DNA of 64,000 nucleotides, taken from NCBI GenBank assembly GCA_012861695.1, contig JAAOOA010000086.1:6854385-6918384 (forward strand). The letters are read 5' to 3'. The translations under genes and the position numbers were made by a program. The notes beneath the pieces are model-generated. The model did no database searches. It worked only from the letters and a program-made list of their open reading frames with translations, and was not told the origin of the DNA. This DNA comes from Trematomus loennbergii. Taxonomy: Eukaryota > Chordata > Actinopteri > Perciformes > Nototheniidae. Shown piece after piece: positions 13,101 through 28,100 of this stretch (its first letter is position 1; the number at the start of each line of letters is the position of its first letter).

Positions 13101-16100
13101 AGGTCAATATTTACATGTATAAATAAATATTGTGTATTCTTATAAGTTGCAAGCCAGTACTAGTAGTTTAAAATGCTGTAGCTCTACCACCGCAACGTCA
13201 AATGCTGTTTACATGAATGCATGAATAATAACAAACAAATGTGCTCACTGAGTGGCTTCATTTTGCACCAGGAATACTTCTACTGTAAATGTTGACGCTA
13301 ACACTTCTCTACCAGTTAGTACGATTTTGAATGCAGGACTTGTTTTGGAATATCTTTTCCTGTGGTATTGCTACTTCTACTTCACTAAAACACTTTTAAA
13401 CAACACCAAGTTCTTGTGAAAAGAGGGATTGGCTTTTGTAAACAAAAGATAATTAAATAAATGATTTAGCCCTGCTACAAGTTGGCCTAACTAACATTAT
13501 TCCTCTGTGTGCTCCCAGATGAACGCTGCCTGGGAGGGTCTGAACCGGACGTGGAGAGAGAGGATGGAGAGGCTGGAGGAGGCCATGACAGCGTCTGTGC
13601 AGTATCAGGACGCTCTGCAGGTCTGTGCATCACTTAGTCTTTGTTTATAGTCACACTGGGCCTTATCAGATGCACATAAGCCCTTCTTTGGTGTCTTCTT
13701 TGCACCAATTAAGAAACCAAAACAGTTTCTTACATTGCTATAAGGTCATCCATAATAACTGTGATCATGTTGTTAACTTATTGTTTCTGTTTTATTTTCA
13801 GTCTATGTTTGACTACCTGGACAACGCTGTGATCAAGCTGTGTGACATGTCCACAGTGGGAACTGATCTTGGAACTGTCAAACAGCAGATTGAAGAGCTC
13901 AAGGTTGGCAAAGGCCTTTCATTTTCACTTCTTGTTGAAACAAATCACTCATTAATTTGAATATTATATACAAAACATGTGTTTTATTTTATCTGATATT
14001 TTCCATGATACTTATTATCATCTTAGTGATTTGAGTAGTTAAATACCTTAAAGTCAATAATTAAGGTATGTGGTAGGTATTTGTACTTGCTGGATTTTCT
14101 ATTAAATGTAACTAACTTTTTCAAAAAGAAAATGGATGAAACGGGTAGTTTTAGACATATGAGAAAACTGTTCAGATTGCAATTATTGTTTGGAGATAAC
14201 CTTGAGTCAGTATTAAGAACTAACACCACATGACTCTTCTCTTCCTCTCATCCCTCTGTTCCCCCTGAGCAGCAGTACAAGGTGGAGGTTTACCAGCAGC
14301 AGATTGACATGGAGAAGCTGTGCCACCAGGGAGAGCTGCTGCTGAAGAAGGTGTCCGACCAGACGGACCGGGACATGATCCAGGAGCCGCTGACCGAGCT
14401 CCGTCACCTCTGGGAAAACCTGGGGGAGAAAATCACACACAGACAGGTAAGAAAACCGAGCGTAGCAGCAGTGGGGCAGAAGAGTTCAAATCTACACAGC
14501 AGAGTAGCAAAATAATAGAAAAATGTTTTACTGTTACATTATTCTGTAGCTTACCCCATTGTTTATCTTGGAAGTAGTCTTTGTTTGAATTCTGAAGGAT
14601 TTCCAACTGCTTTTCATACTACCTAAATGTTTAAATTGCTATTTTTAAGATGAAACTTCTGTCTTCCTTCCACAACAGCACAAGCTCGAGGGTGCCCTGC
14701 TGGCCCTGGGTCAGTTCCAGCACGCTCTGTCTGAGCTGCAGGCCTGGCTGAACCACACACACACCACCCTGGACACACAGCGGCCATCAGCTCTGACCCC
14801 AAGGCCATTGAAATCGAGCTGGCTAAACACCACGTATGTCTCCTTTTATCTCAACTTATATGAGAGAGTTCTCCTTTGTTTCATTATCTTTTGACATTCT
14901 CAAAAGTCTAAAAAAGGAAAATGGGGAGCTAAGGCTGGATATGAAAAACCAGTATATTTATGTTTAATTAACTTCTCTCTCCCTCCTCTCTGTCCCAGGT
15001 TCTGCGTAATGATGTTCTTTCCCATCATGCCACTGTGGAGAATGTGAACGGTGCTGGCGCTGAGCTGCTGGAGTCGTCTCCTGGCGACGAGGCCAGCCAG
15101 CTGAGGGACCAGCTGGACCATCTGAACCAGGGCTGGCAGAGCCTCCTGCTGAAGACCCAGGAGAGGCAGAAGCTGCTGGAGGCCGCCCTGCACCAGGTAG
15201 GGGAGGAGACACAGATCTGAGTGCTGTGGAATCACAGGGACACCCTGCCTTTAGTATGAGGAAGAAAGGAAACAAACCTGATCAAAACAGTCATAACTTT
15301 ATATATTTAATAGTTGTTATTTCAATATGTTATGCATGATTGCAGTAGTGATGGTAAAAATGATAGCTTATTAGGTCCAATGCTTGTATACACACAAAAC
15401 AACATAAAAACACTACAGAGCCAAGGAAAGGAGTTAATATTCCAAGAAAAGTATTTTCCATTTCTGAGATTAAAGTGGTACATTTATGAGAAAAAACATA
15501 ATGATATATGAAATTATAAAATTATACATTTGCAAGAAAAATCTGAAATTCTCTAAGATTAATGTCACAAATGTTTTAGTTTTTATTTAATGTCAAAATA
15601 GTTTATCTTTTCAAGGTTTGATCAACCTCATCACACACCTTTTGTGCCTACAGTGGACAAGCTTCATTTGAATGAATGTATACTTTGCCATCACATTTAG
15701 CATTAGAGAAAACCTTCTAATTTTAGCCCATAATCACCATATTATCATAAGCATCCAGTCTTCAAATATACTTAGCTGTGAATTTGGCCAACAACATAAT
15801 TGATTTGTACTTAACTCACCTTTTTCCCTGTAGGCTGAGGGTTTCCATGGCGAGTTGGAGGAGTTCCTGCAGTGGCTGAGGAGGACGGAGAGCCAGCTGT
15901 CTGCCGCCAAGCCCACCGGCGGCCTCCCTGAAACAGCCAGGGAGCAGCTTCAGCAGCACGTGGTAACAAACCAGAATCACACTGCACCTTTATGCTCAGA
16001 GCATCATCAACAATACACAAAGAGACACCTTAGACTTTCAAATGGTAGATGCTTAAGTCACTTTCGACTTCTGCTTCATTTTGCAAATTCACAAGAAGAG

Positions 16101-19100
16101 ATTTTTGGAAATCAGACACAGTTTAATGAGGGAAAGTGCAAGCAGAGATGTTAATATAAACTAAAAATAGTCCGCCCATATAATTGGGCCTGGACCGAAG
16201 ACCCGAGTTCAAGCCCGGCCTGGAACCATTTGCTGCGTCTCATTCCCTCTATCTCCCCTTTTAACTATGTCTCTATCATTGGTAAATACAAAAATAATCT
16301 TTGAAAAAACCATATAGTCTCTCCCACGCTGGGTAATAAACATCTTGTTGGTATAAGCCAGTGTTGTAATGATGAAGTTATAAGGTATTACTTTATTATT
16401 GCTGTAATAAACACTTGTACAATTCTTTAATCCTCTTTCAAAAACAAATCTTAAATGTAACAACCCTGCAAAGCTGATTCAGTATGAGGACAGCCTTTTT
16501 CTAAAAATACTATACTAAGTATACAGCAGCTATTTCTGCAATGTCATAAAATCATTTTATAAGCTCATATTTTTAATAGCAAAGTTTTAAGCAGATGTTC
16601 AGAGTATTATCTGACACATTGTGCTCTCTTCTCCTCAGTGACACATGTGGTGTATGATGACTGTGTAACTCGAACAGCTTCTATTGTCCTCATCCAACCA
16701 TTGCTCACCTCTTAGTGTTATCTCACACTTGTGTGTCTTCTCTCTGTGTACAGGAGCTCCAGGCCCAGCTGGCTCAGCGGGCAGACCAGTACCACAACCT
16801 GCTGGACCAGGGAGAGTCCATGCTGCTGGCTCGGGGGGAGAGGAGGCCGGACTCGGCACCACCCAGACCCAGCAGAACCTGGCCATGCTGCAGAACAAGT
16901 GGGCCAGCCTCAACACCAAGATGGACGACCGCAGGGTAAGACGGGGACACAAGGAGGTGTTTTATTGCTCTGCCCTACTTTATTCTAAAGATACATTGGC
17001 CATTGACACCACACACGCACGCACGCACGATTTAGTGGTGTGGAAGTTCCTTAGAACGAGGGAAAAAGACTGGCAATTTATAACACCTGCAAGTCCAAAA
17101 TAGGCCTTGGAGAAACATCTTTCAAAATAAGGTTAAGACAAGAGAATTGTCCTTTAATTTTATGCATTTTTGAACAAACAATTTATTTTCATTAAAGATA
17201 CAACAATGTTTGTCTATGCTGTAAATTATAGTTCTTAAAAATAAACATTGGACAAAATCTGAATGTGCAAATCACGTTACATTTTTCAATTAGCACAATT
17301 AAATGATGAAGGCACTTAAAAATGACAAGGTATTACGAAATGTGATCTGTATTATTTTTTATATAAGAAAAAAGGTCCCGACAATTGGGTCCTCTCTATG
17401 TAGCTCCGTCCTGTTCTGTTTGTAACTAATATCATGTTTCTGGTTTGTCTTTTAATTGTAACTTAACTTTTCAGGCGAAGCTGGATGAGGCTGTTTCCTT
17501 GGCGACAGGTTTCCAGACCTCTCTGCAGGACACCATCAACTGGCTGACCCAGGCTGAACAAACCCTCAACATGGCCCAGCCCCCAGCCTCATCCTGGACA
17601 CAGTCCTCTTCCAGATCGATGAGCACAAGGTACTGGACATCCCTCTCTCACTAGAAACATGTTTAAGATATCTAAGCCACTGTTACACTATCCCTGACTC
17701 GTTTTCCCAACCTCCTCACAGGTGTTTGTGAATGAGGTGAACACCCACAGAGAGCAGGTCCTGGCTCTGGAGAAGGCCGGCTCTCAGCTCCGCTTTGCCA
17801 GCATGAAGCAGGATGTGGTTCTCATCAAGAACCTGCTGCTCAGCGTCCAGGCCCGCTGGGACAAGCTGGTGCAGAGGTCCCTGGACCGCGGCCGACACCT
17901 CGACGAGGCCCGCAAACGCGCCAAACAGGTACTGAACAAGTCATACTGACAGTGGCAATGAAATGCAAGTTAATGTATGTAGCACATTTCAGCAAAAAGT
18001 TATTTAAAATACCTGTACAATCAACTTTGAAAGCTTAGAGACAATAAGCCAAGGTAAAAACACAAAGAAAGGACAGTCGAGAATCCAAAACGCAAAACAT
18101 CATAGAAAATGAACGTAAGCTGAACTCAAATAAGACGGGTATAAAATACAAGAATATATAAAAAGCTGTTGTTGTCCCATGAAGACCAAGGAGATGCTGA
18201 GGATTAATTGTCAATATAAAAACTAGATAAATACATGAATAATGAAATGATTGTCTGTGTGGGCAATATGGCTTTTGACCTTAATGTCTCTGCTATTGGT
18301 TACATAAATACATATTTTCAAGATTTGTTTTTAGGAAAGAGCTGAATTGTTATGAACTTTCATGAGCTCCAAATCATTTATGTACATTACAAAAATATCA
18401 AACTGCAAATCTATAACTTATTTTTAGTTCCACGAGGCCTGGAGGAAGCTGACAGACTGGCTGGAGGAAGCCGAGAACCGACTGGACTCAGAGCTGGAGA
18501 TCTCCAACGAGCCGGATAAGATCAAAGTACAACTGGCCAAACACAAGGTACTGAAGCAAGTTATTATACTCACTCAATATGTTCTCTCCTTTGTTGTGTT
18601 TCCATCTACAAAACGTTTCCTTTCCCTCCCTTTCTCCAGGAGTTTCAGAAAGCTATGGGCTCGAAGCAGCCGGTTTACGACACTACAGTGAGGTCCGGAA
18701 GGGCCATGAGGGACAAGGCCCAGCTGCCTGCAGACACCCAGAAAATGGACCACCTGGTGGGAGAGATCCGCGACAAGTGGGACACCGTCTGTGGCAAGAG
18801 TGTAGAGAGGTGAGAGGATGAAGGAGGGACGATAAAACATGATTATCCACGTACGATCCAGATGTAGTATATTAATAAAGATGTGTTTGCCGGCTCTTCT
18901 CCATCCAGACAACACAAGCTGGAGGAGGCTCTGCTGTTCTCAGGTCAGTTTGCAGAGGCTCTGCAGGCCCTGGTGGACTGGCTTTACCGGGTGGAGCCCC
19001 AGCTGGCTGAAGACCTGCCCGTCCATGGAGATCTGGATCTGGTGTCCAACCTCATGGACTCACACAAGGTGTGTAAACAGAACTCATCAAATATAAAGGA

Positions 19101-22100
19101 GATATAGGGCTGCAACTAACTATTTTTTTCTTCATCTATTCATCTACTGATTGTTAATATAGATATATCTAGAATATATAAAAAAAGTGTCGATCCAGTT
19201 TCAAAAGGTTCCAGTTGATGTCTTTTAATCTGTTTTTGTCAAAACCCAGATATTCACATTAATATGATGACAATCAGGAAATATACATATCTCAGAGGCT
19301 AAAATTAACACTTTTTTGCATGAAAATTCACTGAACCGTTATCAAGATAGTTGTCAATTTGGTCATGTAATGAAAGATTAATAATTTAGTTTTATAGTTT
19401 ATATTTCTTTATTATTATAATATTACAGGATATTCTGATTCTGACTTTGTTCGTCTTTAAACCTGCAGGCTTTCCAGAAAGAGATGGGGAAGAGAACCGG
19501 CAGCGTTCAGGCTCTGAAGCGCTCAGCCCGGGACCTGATGGACACCGGGCGCGAAGACACGGCGTGGGTCAAAGTTCAGCTGCAAGAGCTCAGCAACCGC
19601 TGGGACACAGTGTGCGCTCTGTCCATCACCAAGCAGACCCGCCTCCAGCAGGCCCTCAAACAGGTCAGACAGGAAGCTGCTGATATACAGTTTTAAACAT
19701 CACACTGTGTCATTAAATAATGCACCGGACTTTATTAAAAGCCTCTCCCTTACTTTGTTAATAATACCTTTTCTCCCTCAGGCGGAGGACTTCCGTACGT
19801 CGATACAGATGCTTCTGGAGTGGCTCTCTGAGGCCGAACAGACGCTCCGTTTCCGTGGCGTTCTCCCGAAGAGGCGGAGACTCTGCAGGCGCTGCTGCAC
19901 ACACATCGGGACTTCATGGGCACGGTGGAGGAGAAGAGGGCGGACGTGAACAAGGCGGCTGGCATGGGAGAGGGCATCCTGACCCTCTGCCACTCTGACT
20001 CCATCACCACCATCAAACACTGGATCACCATCATCAGGGCGCGCTTCGAGGAGGTGAGGAAGGGCGGTCGCAGGGTTTACTTTTTATAAGCATTTTTGTT
20101 TAGAGGATTAACACCAGATTTTCTTATTTAATAATTAGAACAAAAAAAGTCTATAATATTTTTTTTAGGAAACAGTTATTTTCAAGACATATCCCTTTTA
20201 AGCATGCATCAGCGTTGCAATTGCTGCCAGAAGATGTCATATTGTACTTTTTTATAACGTTTTAAGCCACATATCTACAGTAAACCTCTTAGATATTGCT
20301 GGTATTTAACCAAATGAACGATTATTGTCATATATGAATTTGTATTTGTCAGAGAAACAAGTTAAAGCACAAGCAGTTCATTGTGTCCACCAAACTACAT
20401 TCGAAATACGCAGACTTTTAACGTGAAACTGATTTATACAGTATTTAGTTTTATTCCCAAATTCCCTTTGTATTGAAGTGGAGGAGACCTATGCAGATAA
20501 TTTGGTTGGTCTGTTTGAAAATCTCCTGAAAAATGATCAGTAGAAACCGACGACTTTGACAAATTACCATGTTCCCATGCTTCTATCAAATTCTTTTTTT
20601 CGATTGAGAGACCCCTAGTGGCAGAAAATGACTGTGTGTTTAAATATTATTTTAAGGTTGTCATTTAAACATTTGAGCATTCCGGTTTAAGATCTAGAAG
20701 ACCCTAAATGTATTTTCCTAACCTTTATTTCCATAGGGATAGAATGACGACATGATATGCATTTCTTATGTTAATCAGCTCAATTTGCTCTACAGGTGCT
20801 GACGTGGGCCAAACAGCACGAGCAGCGCCTGGAGACGGCTCTGACCGAAGTGCTCAACAATGCCAACCTGCTGGAGGAGCTGTTGTCATGGCTACAGTTT
20901 GCTGAGACCACATTGGTCCAGAAAGACACAGAACAGCTTCCTCAGGACATCACACAGCTGAAGACACTCATCACAGAACACCAGGTGGGCTGACCCAAAC
21001 AGCCAAACATTAGACCTGCCTGTGTTTGTACACTCCAATAACAGTTGTGTGGTCCAGCTTTGCTTACTAATTTCTGGTGTTCTCAGATATTTATGGAGGA
21101 GATGACGAGGAAGCAGCCAGATGTCGACAAAGTGACAAAGACCTACAAAAGAAAACCAGCCGAGGCTCCCAGCAGCCTGGCCGAGAGGAGAGGAGCTCGT
21201 AAGCCACCTGTGTTTACCTTCAGATGCACAAATATTATCTTCTCCCACTTTTTGACTTTAGCATGGCATGAGTATTACTGAAAGTTTACCAGAAGGGACT
21301 AAGAGGATGTGTTAACCCTGCAGGCAAAAACCAGCAGCAGCAGCAGGCGGCCATGCAGGTCTCTGGAGGAAACCCCCGCCTCAACCAGCTGTGTGCCCGC
21401 TGGCAGCAGGTCTGGCTGCTGGCTCTGGACCGCCAGCGCAAACTCAACGATGGACTGGACCGACTGGAGGAGGTACATTTCCTGTCAACACGATCTAATT
21501 GAGCCTACATTTAGATATGTAGCAATCTAACAAAAGTTAAACCCCATATTGACATTTTTCTAAATATAAGGCCATTGTTTCTATCACTATGACATGAAAT
21601 GTGTAACAGCACTGACTCCATTATCCATTTTCAGCTCAAAGAGTTTGCCAACTTCGACTTCGATGTGTGGAGGAAGAAGTACATGCGCTGGATGAACCAT
21701 AAGAAGTCCCGAGTCATGGACTTCTTCAGACGCATCGACAAGGACCAGGATGGAAAGATCACCCGGCAGGAGTTCATAGACGGCATCCTGGCATCAAGTA
21801 TGTGATGGGTGACAATGATGAGGTGGATGTCTTGTTTTTACAGTTATAAAGACAGTAAATGATATGTGGATTCCTGTTGTCTGTGCAGAGTTCCCCACCA
21901 GCAGGCTGGAGATGACCGCAGTGGCAGACATCTTTGACAGAGACGGAGACGGCTACATCGACTATTACGAGTTTGTTGCTGCTCTGCACCCCAACAAGGA
22001 CGCCTACAGACCCACCACTGATGCTGATAAGATAGAGGATGAGGTGAGGAAAATCTAAAGAAAATGACATGGAAGATTAGGCAAGTGCATAGTAGTCTGG

Positions 22101-25100
22101 AAGCATTCATTCAGGGAGTTCTCAAATAGATTTTAATAAGTATTACAAGTCGATTCATTTTGAATACCATTATTATCTGAAGATTAACTCAGACACACTA
22201 AGTCTCTACTTTTTTTAAATCTCTTCCTAAAAGTTTTTTTTAATTTCATTCATTTATTGTTTTACTGACTCTGTATTCTCATTTGATCTGCCTTGTCTGG
22301 TTTTCTTTTCTTTTGTAAAGCACTTGTTGAGAAAAGCACTATCTTAAGCTCAAAGTTCTTAAGTTATAATTCACTGACAAGTTGTTTGTGTTGTTGTGCA
22401 GGTGACTCGGCAGGTTGCACAGTGTAAATGTGCCAAGAGGTTCCAAGTGGAGCAGATAGGAGAGAACAAATACCGGGTAAGTTCAGCTCATTCTCTGGAT
22501 CAATTTCAAATGATTCTATTATATAAACTTAAGATACTATAAATGAGGAATTGCTTAGATTATCAGACAAATACAACCGTTACATTTAAGTGGATTGATA
22601 CTGGTTAACCGTTCATGTCCATGTGCTTTTTAGACACATCCAGAGCCAGATTAATTTTGTTCTTCATCAAAACCACTACTGCAAAAACTGTTACTATTTA
22701 GTCCATATTGTTGCTTTATGTGTAATAAGAAAATAGCATGTTAATTGCTAGAATTTACTTTGTGAACACTGTTTGATCCAGGTTTGATTAATGGTTATTT
22801 TATCATTCATTACCCGTCTTCACTTGTCTAGCAGGCACCAAATAACTTCATAACATGACTTCACAGCATTTCTCTTGTTCTTCCATCTCTCATCATGATC
22901 TCATGGTGTATTAATAGTTGTCTGCATCATAACATATCATTACATGTCATGATAGCAATGATATAACATATTCACAGCCGCCAGGATTGTCAGCTGAGCC
23001 CTCTTTATCATCACCATAACATTAACAAATGTAAATGTGACTGCATAGACACTCTGCTGGGTATGACACTGCTGTCAGGTGATTTCCGAACAAAGTAGGT
23101 TTAAGGAGTTTTCATCCCTAATCTAGCTAAACCTGTTACAGCCAATAAACCAGATTTGGAGGTCATTTAAATTCTGGAATGTTATCCATATTCATCTACT
23201 TGTTTTTATACTTTATGTACTTACATATTTTCCTTGAAAGTTAGAGTAAAGTTTTTTGTTTTTGACAAATATGATCATGCTGACAGGGTGCCTTGTGATT
23301 AAATCTGTTCAATTATTGAACTGCTTCCACACAGAAGAACCCAATGTGGGAGACACATGTTTCAGCCTACATAAATGCAAACAAGTATAAATACGTAAAA
23401 CATAAAAGGAGGGTTCTGGTCTTGGTTTTAATTTGTGGATTTCAATATTACGTTTTATAAAAAACTTCAGGAGCTACAATACAGTGATTCCCCAGCAGTC
23501 TGTCTGCATGTATGCAGCACTTTACAGCGGTCATAAAGTCAGTTTGTAACAGTTGTCAGCAGCACTCACTGGATGTGCTGCAGTATGTGTTCACTCATCA
23601 TTATCCTCAGGTAATGATATCCAGCGTCTGGCTGCAGGACACTGGGACACTAACCACACCAATCGGCTTCTGTCTCATTGGTTGTCTGTCTTGTCTCTGC
23701 TCATGTTTGTGTCTAGCTTCACTTTTCTTCACCATTCTTGCCTTCAAGTAACTGTCATTAGCTGAAACTAAAAATAATTGGGCTTCACCCTATCTTCCTT
23801 TGATTTTAAATGTCACGAGGCAGATTTACGAGGTATTCTTAAAATAAATAATGTTTCCTACCTTTGTTATCATTTCCCTTTTCAATTGAAACCCGTGCCA
23901 AATGATCCTAATTTGACAATAACCCGAAGATACCCTTATAAGGGCATGAGACTGCAGTGCCGTGTGCACACACAGGAATTGAAAAATAGTAGTTGAAATG
24001 TATAAAAAAATAACAAATACTAAAATGCATGGGATGCTATTGACATTCTTTTTTCACATTATTTATTACTAGTATTTTTATTCATTTTAAAACAACATTC
24101 TGCTTTGTAAAATTGTGGAAATAACTAAGATATAAAAACCTAAAATAACTTATCTTGTTACAGCTGTACAATTTAAAAACAACTTAAAAAAATTACTTTG
24201 CACAAACATGTCAGCACTCAAATTCTCATGAGTATGCATAGATTCAGATTTAATACATCCCAAATCCTCTGTTTTCAAAAAAATATCTTCTCAAGAATGG
24301 TTGGTGAGAAATGCCTATGATACACTCTAACATCCGTCATTCATATCCACTGCATCTTTCCACTTCCACAACTAATTCTAAGCTCAAATAACAGAAATAA
24401 TGAAATGTAACCTTTATTGGAACCAGTATTTAAAAGATCTTGTACACATATAAACTGTACCCATTCCTACATTACCAGCCTCAGTTGTCAGTACGTGTTG
24501 TTTCACTCCTGCTCTGTTTCTTTCTCCTTGTGTTCCTGTGCTGCGTGTCTTCTGGATTTATGTAGTTCTTCCTCGGAAACCAGGTAAAGTGACGCTGCCG
24601 CTGCTCTGATTGGATGTTTGAAATCTGCTTCCTGTAATCCCAAACCAATGGAGTGCTATGAGGGGCCGTACAGGCCGTAATTCATACTGGTCCTCTCACA
24701 CACATACCTTCTCCTTTTACATTCATACATTTTCACTCTCATATACATATATATTTACACTCACACATTCATACATTTTGCTCTCATATTATCATATTTC
24801 AATGCACACATTCATACATTGTCCCTCACATATTTATACATTTTTTACCACAAGTTCTTAATAAAACTGACACTGTTGGACTCAGTGACTAGTTGACTGC
24901 TACCAGAAATAATATGAAGTACTTTTACTGTGTACTTTGTGAGTAATCCTCTGTCAAAGTCCCCTCCATAGTAGGCCTACGTATAATTAGGGTTGGGTTG
25001 TAACCATAGACTGTATGGTTGTAACGGAATCATGTAACGGCGTTACGTAATCAGAATACTCTCTCTCGCGCAGATGCAGCGTGTCTGTGAGGCCCCGCCC

Positions 25101-28100
25101 CCGCACGCAGATGAGAGAGAGAGACATATCTTTTAAAATATATTGAAAGTTAGAAACGGAGATGGTTCGATAAAATGTGCAAGATAACGTTTATGTAGCA
25201 TTTCTTTATTGTTGCTAGTGAATTGTCCGACCGGCCCACTTCGCTACCGGCCCATCGGGATTCGTCCCGAAGGTCCCGATGGCCAGTCCGCCACTGCTGG
25301 TTGGCTCTTATGATGCTGCTGTCTTTTAATATATGATTATTAGTAAAAAATATTTGTATCACTCAAATATAGCAGGAAAAATTATGAAGAGCTGCTGATT
25401 TGAAAAAACAAACGCGAGAGACGGCTGAGTGACCGCAGTGCAGAATCGCTGTATAGTTTACATCTCCTAACAATGTTGTCCATTTTAGACATAGGCTTAT
25501 TATATTTACAGCCCTTAATAACTTTCCTCATCCGTGAGTTTTGCCCCCCCCCCTCGCTCCAAGGACCATTAGACCATTTAGTAAGGTAAAAACAAAAAGC
25601 AAAAACGCCTCGCAGACACTCTTCCGTTTACTTGTTTAATAAAGAAAAACAAATGGTCCGTAGATACACGGATTCATCTCCCTCCATCATGTTGATTTGA
25701 ATCAGAAGTTCTGAACATGAGCCCGCCCCGCTCGACCTTCTGAGCCAATCACAGTGCGATGAATGACCTGCCTTCCGTTTCAACCATACTCCTTCCGTTT
25801 CCACTATACTTTCTCTCACACATACATGCATTCTTCTCTTGCATACATTATTGTCTTCAGACATGCATATATATTTATAATATTAAATGTAAACATTGAA
25901 TGAATGTGCACGAGAGCAAAATGTATAAATGTGTGAGTGAAAAATGTATAAATATGTGAGGGACAATGTATGAATGTGTGCATTGAAATATGATAATATG
26001 AGAGCAAATGTATGAATGTGTGAGTGTAAATATATATGTATATGAGAGTGAAAATGTTGAATGTAAAAGGAGAATGTATGAGTGTGAGAGGACCAGTATG
26101 AATTACGGCCTGTACGGCCCCTCATAGAGTGCTGTCCTTAACACGCTTACAAAAAAGTATATCTTTATAATAAATCATGATTTTTAAAATAAAGGAAAGA
26201 GGAGCACTCCATTGTGGCTTTGCAACGTGTAAGCAGGTTTCATCATCTGGTTGTGTTCCCGCTGTGATTTGTTTGGTGTTGAGTGTGACAAATTGCACAA
26301 TAAGAAGCAGGCGACATGCTGCAGTGGTGATTAGTGGGAGGTGATGCGTGGTGTGCTGTGGACTGAATCTGGAAGCAACTCAAGCTGCTGGGAGAGAGAT
26401 TTGCTCGGCAGTTTAAATAAAACATAGACGGAATATAAACCTATGTATAATTTGTATCATTCTTATATTTGGGTGGCTTGGTGAAAAATGCATTAGATTG
26501 ACTCTTTAGTTCTGTTAGTGCATGTTTTTTGAGTTATTGCATGAAGTAGAACACATTGTATGTTCAAATCTAGTAAATGGGCTGCTGTGATTTAATTAAA
26601 CAATCAATATATCAAATATGACTTCACTCACTGACTGTCTCCTTTTTCTGATTCCCTCACTCTCTTTTCCTTCATTCCTATTCTGCCTTTTTCTACTCTG
26701 CTCATTTATCTCTTTCCCTCTTTTCTTCTTATTTCTCTCCGTCCCTCCCCCTTTATTCTACCTCCTCAGTTTGGAGACTCTCAGCAGCTGCGTCTGGTGA
26801 GGATTCTGCGCAGCACGGTGATGGTGAGAGTCGGAGGAGGCTGGATGGCTCTGGATGAGTTCCTGGTCAAAAATGATCCGTGCAGAGGTGAGTGATTTAT
26901 TATGTCTCCCACACTGACACACAGACACACACATACAACCTTGAGACATGTTTCTCAAACGCCGAAGCAGAGATTCCCCTCATACACATACACACACACA
27001 ATTACACATTAGTTCCCCTCTTGTCTCACCTTCAGGCATTTATATACATTAAGAGCCCGACTGATAAGGATTTTCTTTGGGTCAGATAATAGTTAGATTG
27101 TTTCAAGATAAAGAGTTTTGAAGTATATCTTCTATTTTTGGTTAATTTATGAATTTTAGGTTTTTTATTTATTTGTACTGTACTTTCTAAAGGTACCCTT
27201 TAAACCTCCGAATGACTTTAATTAAGGAGTTTTGTCCTTAACATATTTAGGATTATAGAATCTATAAAAGTAATACATTTTTGAGAGAGGTGGTCTTGAA
27301 GAGACAGGCGCTAAAACGGGGCGTTTTGGGCAGTGTGAATCCAGACAAACAATATGAGAAAAAGATTGTGTTATAGAATATCAAAGTATTTAAACATGTT
27401 TTAGTATAAACCTGAAATACAAGTATGAACCTGAGAACAGCATATGTTACCTGGTTTGGGCAAACATTTTAGATTATAAAAAAAACATGTCACCAAAGAC
27501 TCAATCATCCTGTTCTTTAAAGTGGACCTATCATGCTATATTTGAATAATATATTGTAGGGCCATACCTATATAAGTTTTAAAAAAACGTTTTATTTTTC
27601 AAAATACCAAACTGATCATGCATTTTAGCCATGCCTCATTTCGCTCTATTTTGCTCTCCTCCACCCTGTCTTTGCATGAGCTGCAGCTGACCACGCCCCC
27701 TGCAAAGGAGGGGGCCGAGGCACGAGCGCGTTACCATGTTACCATGCTGTTACCATGCCACGGCAACCTCTCATTCCCCTGATAGGTGGAGAGTTGCCCA
27801 TACAGGCGGAGCACCCCCGTTGTTGACGTCAGCGCGTGTTCAAATCTGTAGTCAATCCGTTGCAGCCCCGTTTTTTAGAGATTTGGGTACGGAGGAAAGA
27901 GAGAGGGTTTTATTTTCTGACGCTGCGTGAGTTCCCCGACGCACCAGGACACATATGTATGTATAAAAGACATCACAAAGTGCATTTTGCATGATAGGTC
28001 CCCTTTAATCTATTCTTCAATAGAACTTCTTCAGTTCTCTTGCTATTCCTACATTTGAGATATTTGTACTGCAATTTTATCTACTTATTAGCCATCATAT

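Noticed and set aside
16165..16310. A tRNA gene
   Set aside because: Only a B-box-like half is present and the rest matches a SINE body.
690..20053. macf1 as a pseudogene, because of repeated frame slips
   Set aside because: All splice sites and phases are intact, slips are single bases mostly in short homopolymers, and the same kind of slip occurs in bmp8; selection is evident elsewhere.
24658..26125. Two similar ORFs starting [13 protein letters not shown] in opposite orientation
   Set aside because: They are the two terminal inverted repeats of one mobile element, not proteins.
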